A stretch of 64,000 nucleotides of DNA from Maritimibacter alkaliphilus HTCC2654 (GTDB lineage Bacteria; Pseudomonadota; Alphaproteobacteria; Rhodobacterales; Rhodobacteraceae). Each line of letters begins with the position of its first letter. The first letter of the stretch is position 1. The stretch covers positions 3,397,906 through 3,461,905 of the forward strand of contig NZ_CH902578.1 in the NCBI RefSeq assembly GCF_000152805.1, read 5' to 3'. Shown piece by piece: positions 34,557-42,780 of the stretch. The position numbers and the translations under genes are program-made. The notes beneath the pieces were generated by a model. The model made no database searches, had not been told where the DNA came from, and saw nothing but the letters and a program-made list of their open reading frames with translations.

Positions 34557-35309
34557 TCAGTCTCCCTTGTTGGATTCCTGTTGGTTCGGGTCAGGATCGC
34601 GCGGGTCGAGCTTGGTTTCCGCCTCGAGCAGCGCGGTCGTTACGATGGCCGCCGGGACCGCGAAGATCCCGAGACCGATGAAGAGCATTATGGTGGTCAT
34701 GATCCGGCCACCCCCCGTTATGGGGAACATATCGCCGTAGCCCACGGTGGTGAAGCTGACCACGGACCACCAGAGGGCAGCCGGGATCGACGAAAAAACC
34801 TCGGGCTGGACCGGGTTTTCGAACACGTAGATGCCGACCGCCGAGATGTAGAGCAAGAGCGTCGAGACGACGCCCCAGACGACGAGTTCGGATTTCACCT
34901 GACTGAAGGCGCGAAGCAGCCGGTTCAGCGCAGGGGCGGTGTTGAACAGCTTGATGAGCCGCAGAAGCCGGATGAGCCGCAACACGCGGATCGCCTGAAA
35001 CGCGGGGATGAACATGAGGTGGGCCGGAAGCCATGCCAGAAGGTCGATGACACCCCAGAAGCTGAACACGTAGCGTGACGGTCTGGTGGCGGCGTAAAGG
35101 CGCAGGAAATACTCGGCCGCGAAGACGAGGACGATGAACACCTCGAACGAGATGAGCAGCCTGCGCGTGCCCGGTGCGAGCCCCGGCAGGGTTTCGACCG
35201 CGATGGCGATGGCCGACAGAACGACAAGCACGTCCATCGCAAGCGCGACCCGCCGCCCGATCCGCACATGCGTCCCGTCCAGAATTTCCAAGATCTCGGT
35301 GCGTGACAC
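34557..35309 (-). CDS. Voltage-gated-type potassium channel
   Basis: This is a 250-residue six-helix channel subunit. A classic voltage-sensor helix carries R108, R111, R114, R117 and K120, every third residue. The pore loop has the selectivity filter TVGYGD at residues 188-193, followed by the inner helix IMLFIGLGIFAVPAAIV. It should form a K+-selective tetramer in the inner membrane. It sits between a permease and the binding-protein gene of a purine-type ABC transporter, with one base to the latter. Confidence 0.9.
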   Translation of the reverse strand: MSRTEILEILDGTHVRIGRRVALAMDVLVVLSAIAIAVETLPGLAPGTRRLLISFEVFIVLVFAAEYFLRLYAATRPSRYVFSFWGVIDLLAWLPAHLMFIPAFQAIRVLRLIRLLRLIKLFNTAPALNRLLRAFSQVKSELVVWGVVSTLLLYISAVGIYVFENPVQPEVFSSIPAALWWSVVSFTTVGYGDMFPITGGGRIMTTIMLFIGLGIFAVPAAIVTTALLEAETKLDPRDPDPNQQESNKGD

Positions 35310-35349
35310 TCATCCCTCAGACCGTTGGGCCTCGCCTTCGCCGGGGCCG

Positions 35350-36273
35350 TCAATGCGACGCATGGAACACCCGACCGAGTGAGCCCGGAGCCCCGTGATT
35401 GCCCCGGACGGAGATTATGACCAGCACGAGAATGGTCACAAGGTAGGGGCTCATCGACAGGTACTCGACGGGAATGGTCGAACCGGCTGCCTGCAAATTG
35501 AGCTGTAGCACGGTGATGCCGCCGAACAAATAGGCGCCAAGCAGAATGCGCCACGGCCGCCACGAGGCGAAAACGACGATGGCAAGCGCGATCCAGCCTG
35601 CGCCCGATGTCATGCCTTCGACCCATTGCGGGACGCGCACGAGGGAGACGTAAGCGCCGCCAAGACCCGCCATCGCGCCCCCGAAGGCGATGGCCATGAA
35701 ACGCACGCGCACGACCTTGTAGCCGAGGGCGTGCGCAGCGGAGTGGTTCTCGCCCACCGCGCGCAGGACGAGGCCCGCGCGGGTGTAGGTGAGCAGATAC
35801 CAGACGGCGGCGACGAGAAGGAGCGAGACGTAGACCATCGGGTCGTGGCGAAAGAGGATCGGGCCCAGGACCGGGATGTCCGACAGGATCGGGATGTCGA
35901 GCTTGGAGAAGCCCGGCGCCTTGATCCCGACATAGGGTTTGCCGATGAGCGACGAGAGCCCGAGGCCGAAGAGGGTCAGGCCGAGGCCGGTCGCGACCTG
36001 ATTGGACAGAAGCACCTGCGTGATGACCGCGAAGATCATCGACAGCGCCGCGCCCGCGACCGCGGCGGTCGCGAAGCCCGCCCAGCTGGAACCGGTGTTG
36101 ACCCCGATAGCGAAGCCGACGACCGCGCCGGTAATCATCATGCCCTCGACGCCCAGGTTCAGGACGCCCGCCTTTTCGACGACCATCTCGCCCAGTGCGG
36201 CGAGCAGGATCGGGGTCGAGGCCACCATGAGTGAGGCGATGAGAAGGATCGGGTTGATCGAGCCGAAATCCAT
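35350..36273 (-). CDS. BMP-type ABC transporter permease (second permease)
   Basis: This is a 307-residue inner-membrane permease of the BPD_transp_2 family. GEMVVEKAGVLNLGVEGMM near residue 28 is the hallmark, and RAVGENHSAAHALGYKV near residue 190 is the coupling loop. It pairs with the permease upstream, as YufP/YufQ and NupP/NupQ do in nucleoside transporters. A 119-base gap with GC-rich hairpins separates it from that gene. Confidence 0.92.
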   Translation of the reverse strand: MDFGSINPILLIASLMVASTPILLAALGEMVVEKAGVLNLGVEGMMITGAVVGFAIGVNTGSSWAGFATAAVAGAALSMIFAVITQVLLSNQVATGLGLTLFGLGLSSLIGKPYVGIKAPGFSKLDIPILSDIPVLGPILFRHDPMVYVSLLLVAAVWYLLTYTRAGLVLRAVGENHSAAHALGYKVVRVRFMAIAFGGAMAGLGGAYVSLVRVPQWVEGMTSGAGWIALAIVVFASWRPWRILLGAYLFGGITVLQLNLQAAGSTIPVEYLSMSPYLVTILVLVIISVRGNHGAPGSLGRVFHASH

Positions 36274-36294
36274 ATGCGCCTCCTAGCAAGCGGT

Positions 36295-36361
36295 GCGGGC
36301 TTGCGCCCGCGCTGTGGGAGCCGCGCCTTTGGGCGCGGCGGATTCCGGGGCGCTGCCCCGG
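36295..36361 (+). repeat. Intergenic GC-rich palindromic repeat, copy 2
   Basis: Three consecutive hairpins lie here: GCGGGC/GCCCGC, CCGCGCC/GGCGCGG and CCGGGGC/GCCCCGG. The first 28 bases match 51150-51177 at 24 positions by hand alignment, and the GGGGCGCTGCCCC core is identical to the one at 51208-51220. It interrupts the permease pair of the purine operon. Confidence 0.65.
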
Positions 36362-36392
36362 ACCCCGGGATATTTCGAGACCGGAAAGACCG

Positions 36393-37490
36393 TCATTTCG
36401 CGACCTCCGGCGTGCCGATGCGTATGCGGTAGTTGGCGAAGACGTCCATCGCGAGCAGGAAGAAGAGCAGCATCCCTTGGAAGAGCTGGATCGCGGCGGC
36501 GGGCATGCCGAGCATGAGTTGGGCGAGTTCCCCGCCGATATAGGTGAGCGCCATGAGAAGGCCCGCGAGCAGGATGCCGATTGGATTGAGGCGACCCAAG
36601 AAGGCCACGATGATCGCGGTGAAGCCGTAGCCCGAGTTGAAGTCGATCGAGATCTGGCCTGCGGGGCCGGTGACTTCGAAAAGGCCCGCGAGGCCCGCGA
36701 GCGCGCCCGCTGTGCCCAAGCAGAAGATGATGAGGCGGGTGGGCGAGACGCCTGCGAAGCGCGCCGCGCGGGGGGCTTCGCCGGCGAGCCGGATCGCGAA
36801 GCCCATTTTGTGGCGCGACATGAGGACATAGGCGAGGATCACCGCGATGAAGGCGGCGACGACGCCCCAGTGCATGCCCGTGTTCTCGATGATTTCGGTG
36901 TTGGAGGCGGCCGGAAAGTCGCGGCGGAAGTTGCGCGAGCCGGGAAAGCCCATGCCGTCCGGGTTTCTGAGGAGGCCCGATGAGACGGAGGCCAGGATGT
37001 TTTCGGCCACGTAGACCAGCATCAGCGAGACGAGAATCTCGTTGGTGCCGAAGCGGGTTTTGAGAATGGCCGGGATCATCGCCCAGGCCCAGCCGCCGAG
37101 GGCGCCGGCGAGCACCATCAGGGGGAAGAGCAGGGGGCTTTCGGACGGGTAGAGGGCGAGGCCCGCGCCCGCGCCGACCACCGCGCCCATGATGTATTGC
37201 CCTTCCGCGCCGATGTTCCAGATGCCCGCCCGGAACCCCAGCGCGAGGCCGGTGGCGATCAGGATCAGGGGGCCTGCTTTCACCAGAAGCTGGGGCCGGG
37301 AATAGGGGCCAAATTGCGGATCGAAGAGCGGGTCCCAGAAGATCGTTCGGATCGCCTCCAGCGGGTTCGCGCCCAATATGGCGAACATGATACCGCCCGC
37401 GATCATCGTCGCCACCACCGCCATGAGCGGCGTCAGGGCGGAGAAGAGCCGGGACGGGGCGGGGCGTTTTTCGAGGCGGATCAGGCTCAT
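36393..37490 (-). CDS. BMP-type ABC transporter permease (first permease)
   Basis: This is a 365-residue inner-membrane permease. GLALGFRAGIWNIGAEGQY near residue 82 is the family hallmark, and RLAGEAPRAARFAGVSPTR near residue 238 is the coupling segment. Its ATG overlaps the ATPase stop codon by ATGA. It should form the pore with the second permease and import nucleosides or purine bases, judged by the neighbours. Confidence 0.92.
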   Translation of the reverse strand: MSLIRLEKRPAPSRLFSALTPLMAVVATMIAGGIMFAILGANPLEAIRTIFWDPLFDPQFGPYSRPQLLVKAGPLILIATGLALGFRAGIWNIGAEGQYIMGAVVGAGAGLALYPSESPLLFPLMVLAGALGGWAWAMIPAILKTRFGTNEILVSLMLVYVAENILASVSSGLLRNPDGMGFPGSRNFRRDFPAASNTEIIENTGMHWGVVAAFIAVILAYVLMSRHKMGFAIRLAGEAPRAARFAGVSPTRLIIFCLGTAGALAGLAGLFEVTGPAGQISIDFNSGYGFTAIIVAFLGRLNPIGILLAGLLMALTYIGGELAQLMLGMPAAAIQLFQGMLLFFLLAMDVFANYRIRIGTPEVAK

Positions 37491-39019
37491 ACGTGGGCCT
37501 CCTCGGGGTGGGCTTCTTCCATGTCATGCGCGCCGCCCATCATAAGGCCGATGGCGTCGATGGTGATGCCTTTCGCGGGGCGCGGCGGGGCGAGGCGGCC
37601 TTCGGTGATCGCGGTGATGCGGTCGGAGACTTCCATGAGTTCGTCGAGATCCTGAGAAATGCAGATGACGCCCGCACCCTTGGCGGCGAGGTCGAGGATC
37701 GCCTGCCGGATCGCGGCGGCGGCGGCGGCATCGACGCCCCATGTGGGCTGGTTCACGACGAGCACGGTGGGCCGTTGCAGGATTTCGCGCCCGATCACGA
37801 ATTTCTGGAGATTGCCGCCGGAGAGGGCACCTGCGGCGGTTTCCGTCCCCGGCGTGCGCACGTCGAAGGCCTTGATGACGCTGGCAGCGAAGTCACGGGC
37901 TTTGCCCCATGCCACGAAGCCGTTCTTCGTGAGGTTTTCGCGGATGTCGCCGGTAAGCAGCGCGTTTTCCGTCAGGCTCATTTCGGGTGCTGCGGCGTGT
38001 CCCAGCCGTTCTTCGGGCGCGGCGAGAAGGCCCACGGCGCGGCGGGCGTTGGGGCCCATGCGGCCCACCGGGGCGCCTTCGAGCGTGATGGTCTTCGGCG
38101 CGGTGGTCCGTTCGCCCGAGAGGGCGGCGAGGAGTTCGTCCTGACCGTTGCCCGCGACGCCCGCGATGCCGAGGACTTCGCCCGCCTTCAACTCGAACGA
38201 GATGTCGCGCAGGCGGGTGCCGAATTCGTCGGCGGGGGCGAGGTTGAGGTTCTCGACCTTGAGCAGCACCTCGCCTGGTTCGGCATAGTCGCGTGAGGGC
38301 GTGTGGAGGGTCTGGCCCACCATCATCTCGGCCAGTTCGCGGGCGGATTTCTCGCGCGGATTGCACTCGCCCACCACCTTGCCGAGGCGCAGCACCGTGG
38401 CGTGGTCGCAGAGCGCGCGGATCTCTTCGAGCTTGTGGGAAATGTAGAGGATCGCGGTGCCTTCCGCCGAGAGCTTGTTCAGCGTCTTGAACAGGATCTC
38501 GACCTCCTGCGGAGTCAGGACCGACGTCGGCTCGTCCATGATGAGGAGCTTGGGGTTTTGCAGAAGGCAGCGAATGATTTCAACACGTTGACGCTCGCCG
38601 GCCGACAGGTTGCCGACCCGGCGCGTGGGGTCGAGCGGCAGGCCGTAGGCCTCGGACACGTCGGTGATCTTCTTGGCGAGTTCGCGCATGGGCGGCGGAT
38701 TGTCCATGCCGAGCGCGATGTTCTCGGCCACGTCCAGCGCGTCGAAGAGGGAAAAGTGCTGGAACACCATCGCGACCCCTGCGGCGCGGGCGGCATGGGG
38801 GTTCGCGGGTTCGAACGGGGTGCCGTTCACCTTCATCTGGCCGCTGTCGGGTTTGACGAGGCCATAGATCATCTTGACCAGCGTGGACTTGCCCGCGCCG
38901 TTTTCGCCCAGAAGCGCATGGACCTGACCGGGAGCGATGGCGAACGACACGCCATCGTTGGCGACCACGCCCGGATAGGCCTTGGTCAGCCCGTCAATCG
39001 CCAGATAGGCGTCTGTCAT
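37487..39019 (-). CDS. BMP-type ABC transporter ATP-binding protein (double ATPase)
   Basis: This is a 510-residue protein with two fused ABC domains. The first has Walker A GENGAGKST near residue 38 and signature LSAGERQRVEI. The second has a degenerate Walker A in GIAGVAGNGQDELLAAL and signature LSGGNLQKFVIG, as in sugar and nucleoside importers. The ATG at 39019 begins MTDAYLAIDGLTKAYPG. It overlaps the end of xdhC by 26 bases on the same strand, which joins the transporter to the xdh genes. Confidence 0.93.
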   Translation of the reverse strand: MTDAYLAIDGLTKAYPGVVANDGVSFAIAPGQVHALLGENGAGKSTLVKMIYGLVKPDSGQMKVNGTPFEPANPHAARAAGVAMVFQHFSLFDALDVAENIALGMDNPPPMRELAKKITDVSEAYGLPLDPTRRVGNLSAGERQRVEIIRCLLQNPKLLIMDEPTSVLTPQEVEILFKTLNKLSAEGTAILYISHKLEEIRALCDHATVLRLGKVVGECNPREKSARELAEMMVGQTLHTPSRDYAEPGEVLLKVENLNLAPADEFGTRLRDISFELKAGEVLGIAGVAGNGQDELLAALSGERTTAPKTITLEGAPVGRMGPNARRAVGLLAAPEERLGHAAAPEMSLTENALLTGDIRENLTKNGFVAWGKARDFAASVIKAFDVRTPGTETAAGALSGGNLQKFVIGREILQRPTVLVVNQPTWGVDAAAAAAIRQAILDLAAKGAGVICISQDLDELMEVSDRITAITEGRLAPPRPAKGITIDAIGLMMGGAHDMEEAHPEEAHV

Positions 39020-39965
39020 TCCCTGTCCCCTTGTCCCCCAGCGCGCCATCCCCTGCGCGCGCGACGTCCCTCACGATATCGGCGGCCACGCCGAGCGCAA
39101 TCGCGGCGGGGTGTTTGCCGAGCACCTTGTCCCCGATGGGGCAGCGAATGCGGTCAATTTCGGCAAACGGGTGGCCCGATTGCTGCAAGCGTTTGCGAAA
39201 GCGCGCCCATTTGGTGTCCGAGCCGATGAGGCCCGCGCTGGCGAAACCGCGGGTGAGCAGACCGTCGCAGATCGCCTGATCGAGCGCGTGGCTGTAGGTC
39301 ATCACGATGTGATGCGCGTTCGTCGGCGCAAAGCGGGTCGCCTCGGCGATGTTCGGGGCGGGGAGGGCGGTGACGCCCTCGGGTATCGTGCCGGGGAAAC
39401 GGTCGGGGCCGGTATCCACCCAGGTGATCGCGAGACCGGGCAGCGCGGTCAGGGTGGCGACAAGCGCACGACCCACGTGGCCCGCGCCCCAGATCCAGAC
39501 CGGGGCGGGCGTGGTGGTGATCGGTTCGATCATCCAGCCGTCGACGAGGGCGGGGGAAGGGGCGTCGCCTTGATTGCGGGCACGGTTTTGAATTTGCTGG
39601 ACTTTCAGCGTGGCGGGGGCGCCCGCGATCGGGCGGCAGAAGGTGTCGCCTTCGGGCAGCGATGTCTCGGTGAACCGTTCCCAGAGCAGGCGCACGCGGC
39701 CGCCGCAGCATTGGCCCATATCGGGGCCGAGGGCGACGGTGCGGGTGGCGATGTCGCGGCCTTGGGTGAGCATGGCGCGGGCGGTGGCCACCGCTTTGTA
39801 TTCCAGCGTGCCGCCGCCGATGGTGCCGTCCTGCCCCTCCGGCCAGACGGTGACGGATGCGCCGACCTCGCGCGGGGTGGAGCCTGCCACCTGCGCCACG
39901 ACGACGCGCACCACGGGGCCGTGGTCGGCGATCAGGGTGGCGAGGTGGGCGCGGTCGAATGTCAT
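38994..39965 (-). CDS. xdhC: Xanthine dehydrogenase accessory protein XdhC
   Basis: This is a 323-residue protein that binds molybdenum cofactor, supports its sulfuration and inserts it into XdhB. STPREVGASVTVW and DGTIGGGTLEYKAV in the N-terminal half, GPDMGQCCGGRVRL with adjacent cysteines, and the Rossmann-like VWIWGAGHVGRALVATL in the C-terminal half match the family. Its ATG overlaps the stop of the unknown gene upstream by ATGA. Its 3' end overlaps the ABC ATPase gene. Confidence 0.92.
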   Translation of the reverse strand: MTFDRAHLATLIADHGPVVRVVVAQVAGSTPREVGASVTVWPEGQDGTIGGGTLEYKAVATARAMLTQGRDIATRTVALGPDMGQCCGGRVRLLWERFTETSLPEGDTFCRPIAGAPATLKVQQIQNRARNQGDAPSPALVDGWMIEPITTTPAPVWIWGAGHVGRALVATLTALPGLAITWVDTGPDRFPGTIPEGVTALPAPNIAEATRFAPTNAHHIVMTYSHALDQAICDGLLTRGFASAGLIGSDTKWARFRKRLQQSGHPFAEIDRIRCPIGDKVLGKHPAAIALGVAADIVRDVARAGDGALGDKGTGNDRRLSGD

Positions 39966-40501
39966 GCCGGATACTCGGGAAGTATTCGACCTGCTTCGCT
40001 GTGGCCAATCTGCCGCATGAATGGCGAGAGCGCAGGAGAACCGATTTCGCGGTCCCCGCAGAATATGGCGGTCATCCACTCGTGGTGAGGTAACACTCTG
40101 CGCGGCCTTGTTGCCGGGGATGCCCAACATGCCGCACGACGCGGGTATGTTTCGGCCTGACCGGGGCTCAAGGCCTCACCGTCGCGCTTCATCTCGATGT
40201 GAATGCCGAGCCTTCGACCGCCGCTGTTCTCCAAAAAGATCATCATGTCGGTTTCAATCGCCCGACTGCCTTCGACTTTACAGGCGCAGCGGGTGTCTTT
40301 GCCGCACCAATAGTTCTCATAGAAAGGGGATTTCGTTCCAGGGCGAATTGCTGCTTGTAACTCGTGAAGCGAAATTGCGTCGCGGTAGGCTGTCTCAAAT
40401 CGTGTCCCTTGGATCAGCCAGTTTCGGACGGAAGCGTCGGAGAATGCTGCGGTCGCAATTGCCGTCATGTAAGGCCGGGCTTTCCATGAATACGATGGCA
40501 T
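39962..40501 (-). CDS. Unknown protein with PD-(D/E)XK nuclease-like motif, inserted between xdhB and xdhC
   Basis: I do not recognise this 179-residue protein. It shows E83-T-D85, then E103-M-K105 in GIHIEMKRDG, and Q115 a little later, a spacing like the PD-(D/E)XK nuclease core. A Cys-rich stretch YWCGKDTRCACK lies at residues 64-75. Both ends are stitched into the operon: its ATG overlaps the xdhB stop as TAATG and its stop overlaps the xdhC ATG as ATGA. A hand count of 40141-40500 gives 200 of 360 G+C (56%), well below its neighbours, which suggests transfer. The nuclease reading is inference. Confidence 0.62.
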   Translation of the reverse strand: MPSYSWKARPYMTAIATAAFSDASVRNWLIQGTRFETAYRDAISLHELQAAIRPGTKSPFYENYWCGKDTRCACKVEGSRAIETDMMIFLENSGGRRLGIHIEMKRDGEALSPGQAETYPRRAACWASPATRPRRVLPHHEWMTAIFCGDREIGSPALSPFMRQIGHSEAGRILPEYPA

Positions 40502-42780
40502 TAGCGTTTCGCCCCCACCTTCTTAGCCGCCATGTAGACCCGTTCCGGTGTCGCGGGGGCGCTCAGGTTCGGATAGGCCTCGCCACAGGCGCCGACCGCG
40601 TCGGAGAGCGCCATGAGGGCCGAGATGCCGAGCATCAGGGGCGGTTCGCCCACCGCCTTGGAGCGGTAGATGGTCGGCACGTGGTTCTCGCCGTTCCAGA
40701 GGGCGACGTTGAACACGTCGGGGCGGTCTGAGCAGGCCGGGATCTTGTAGGTGGAGGGGGCGTGCGTGCGCAACACGCCCTTGTCGTCCCACACCAGTTC
40801 CTCGGTCGTGAGCCAGCCTGCGCCCTGCACGAAGCCGCCTTCGATCTGGCCCACGTCCACGGCGGGGTTAAGCGACTGGCCGACGTCGTGGAGGATGTCG
40901 ACGCGCAGGATTTTGTTTTCGCCGGTGAGCGTGTCGATCACCACCTCGGTGATCGCCGCGCCGTGGGCGAAGTAGTAGAACGGATGGCCCTTGCCGATGG
41001 TGCGGTCCCACGAAATGTCCGGCGTGGCGTAGAACCCGGTGGCCGACAGGCTGATCCGGTTCTCATGCGCCATCTTGGCGGCTTCCTCGAAGCTGAGCAC
41101 GGTGTTGCCCGCCGTCACCTTGCCGTCGGCGAAGAGGACATCCTTGGGTTTCACCCCGTCGACCGCGAGGAAGCGCGCGATCCGGTCCTTGATCTGATCC
41201 ACGGCATTCTTGACCGCCATGCCGTTCAGGTCGGACCCGGACGAGGCGGCGGTGGCCGATGTGTTGGGCACCTTGCCGGTATCGGTCGCGGTGATCCTGA
41301 CCCGGCCCATGTCGATGCCGAATTCGCCCGCCGCCACCTGCGCCACCTTCTGGAACAGGCCCTGCCCCATCTCGGTGCCGCCGTGATTGATGGTGACCGA
41401 CCCGTCGGCGTAGACGTTCACCAGCGCCCCCGCCTGATTGAGGTGGGTGAGGGTGAAGCTGATCCCGAATTTCACGGGGGTCAGCGCGATGCCCTTCTTC
41501 AGGATCGGGCTTTTCTCGTTCCACGTCCTGATCGCGTCGCGCCGGGTCTTGTAATTCGCGGTGTCGGCCAGTTGCCGGACCAGATCGGGCAGGATGAAGC
41601 CCTTGACCGGCTGGCCATAAGGCGTCTCCTGCGGCTTGGATTTCTTGTAGAAATTGGCCTGCCGGAACTCCAGCGGGTCCATCCCCAGCCGGTGGGCCAT
41701 GTGATCCATGACCCGCTCGATCCCCACCATGCCCTGCGGGCCGCCGAAGCCGCGAAAGGCGGTGGCGGAGCAGGTGTTGGTCTTCATCCGGTGCGAGGTG
41801 ATGCGGATGTTCGGGATGAAATAGGCATTGTCGGCGTGGAGCATGGCGCGGTCGGCCACGGGAAGCGACAGATCCTGCGACCAGCCGCAGCGCACATATT
41901 GGTCGAACTCGACCGCGACCAGCTTGCCCTTGGCGTCCACCCCCGCCTTGTAGGCGATGCGGAAGTCGTGGCGCTTGCCGGTGATGATCATGTCGTCATC
42001 ACGGTCGTAACGCATCTTGCACGGCTTGCCGGTCAGATGCGCGGCCACGGCGCAGGCGATGGCCAATGCGTTGCCCTGGCTTTCCTTGCCGCCGAAGCCG
42101 CCGCCCATGCGCCGGGTTTCGACCCGGACGGCATGGAAGGGGGTGCCCAATGCCTCGGCCACCTTGTGCTGGATCTCGGTCGGGTGCTGGGTCGAGGTCG
42201 CCAGCACCATGTCGCCGTTGTCCTGTGGCGAGGCGAGGCTGATCTGGCCCTCGAGATAGAAATGCTCCTGCCCGCCGATCTCGATCTTGCCTTCGATGAT
42301 CGTGTCGGCCTTGGCCATGGCCGGGTCCACGTCGCCGCGTTTCCACGTCAGCGGTCCGCCCTCGAAATAGCTGCGCACGGCGACTGCATCGTCGATGGTC
42401 AGGATCGCGGGCTTGGGGTCGATGACCACCTCGGCCTTTGCGGCGGCCTCGCGCGCCAGACGATGCGAGGTGGCGACGACGAGAAAGATCGGCTGGCCGT
42501 GGTAATGCACCTCGCCGGGGGCGAGGAGCGGTTCGTCATGGGCCGCCGACGAGATGTCGTTGACGCCCGGCAGATCGGCGGCGGTGATGACTCGGACCAC
42601 CCCCGGCGCGGTGCGCACGGCGGTCAGGTCCATGGACGAGATCACGCCGCGCGCGACGTGGCTGAGACCGAAGGCGAGGTGCAGGCAATCGGCGGGCACG
42701 GGGATGTCGTCGATATAGCGCGCAGCCCCCGTGACGTGCATCGGTGCGGAGTCGTGGGGAAGGGGTTTGCCCATGCTCAT
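40501..42780 (-). CDS. xdhB: Xanthine dehydrogenase molybdopterin-binding subunit
   Basis: This is a 759-residue molybdenum-cofactor subunit that oxidises hypoxanthine and xanthine to urate. RRMGGGFGGKESQGN near residue 230, SATAFRGFGGPQG near residue 340 and TEMGQGLFQKVAQ are the cofactor and channel motifs, and the catalytic glutamate lies in AVGEPPLMLG near the end. I chose the ATG at 42780, which overlaps the xdhA stop by ATGA; the longer frame upstream only shadows xdhA. Confidence 0.95.
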   Translation of the reverse strand: MSMGKPLPHDSAPMHVTGAARYIDDIPVPADCLHLAFGLSHVARGVISSMDLTAVRTAPGVVRVITAADLPGVNDISSAAHDEPLLAPGEVHYHGQPIFLVVATSHRLAREAAAKAEVVIDPKPAILTIDDAVAVRSYFEGGPLTWKRGDVDPAMAKADTIIEGKIEIGGQEHFYLEGQISLASPQDNGDMVLATSTQHPTEIQHKVAEALGTPFHAVRVETRRMGGGFGGKESQGNALAIACAVAAHLTGKPCKMRYDRDDDMIITGKRHDFRIAYKAGVDAKGKLVAVEFDQYVRCGWSQDLSLPVADRAMLHADNAYFIPNIRITSHRMKTNTCSATAFRGFGGPQGMVGIERVMDHMAHRLGMDPLEFRQANFYKKSKPQETPYGQPVKGFILPDLVRQLADTANYKTRRDAIRTWNEKSPILKKGIALTPVKFGISFTLTHLNQAGALVNVYADGSVTINHGGTEMGQGLFQKVAQVAAGEFGIDMGRVRITATDTGKVPNTSATAASSGSDLNGMAVKNAVDQIKDRIARFLAVDGVKPKDVLFADGKVTAGNTVLSFEEAAKMAHENRISLSATGFYATPDISWDRTIGKGHPFYYFAHGAAITEVVIDTLTGENKILRVDILHDVGQSLNPAVDVGQIEGGFVQGAGWLTTEELVWDDKGVLRTHAPSTYKIPACSDRPDVFNVALWNGENHVPTIYRSKAVGEPPLMLGISALMALSDAVGACGEAYPNLSAPATPERVYMAAKKVGAKR

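Noticed and set aside
40021-40731. Plus-strand frame opposite the unknown gene between xdhB and xdhC
   Set aside because: The minus-strand frame fits the operon exactly at both ends, while this one runs into xdhB antisense and is Arg/Cys-rich.
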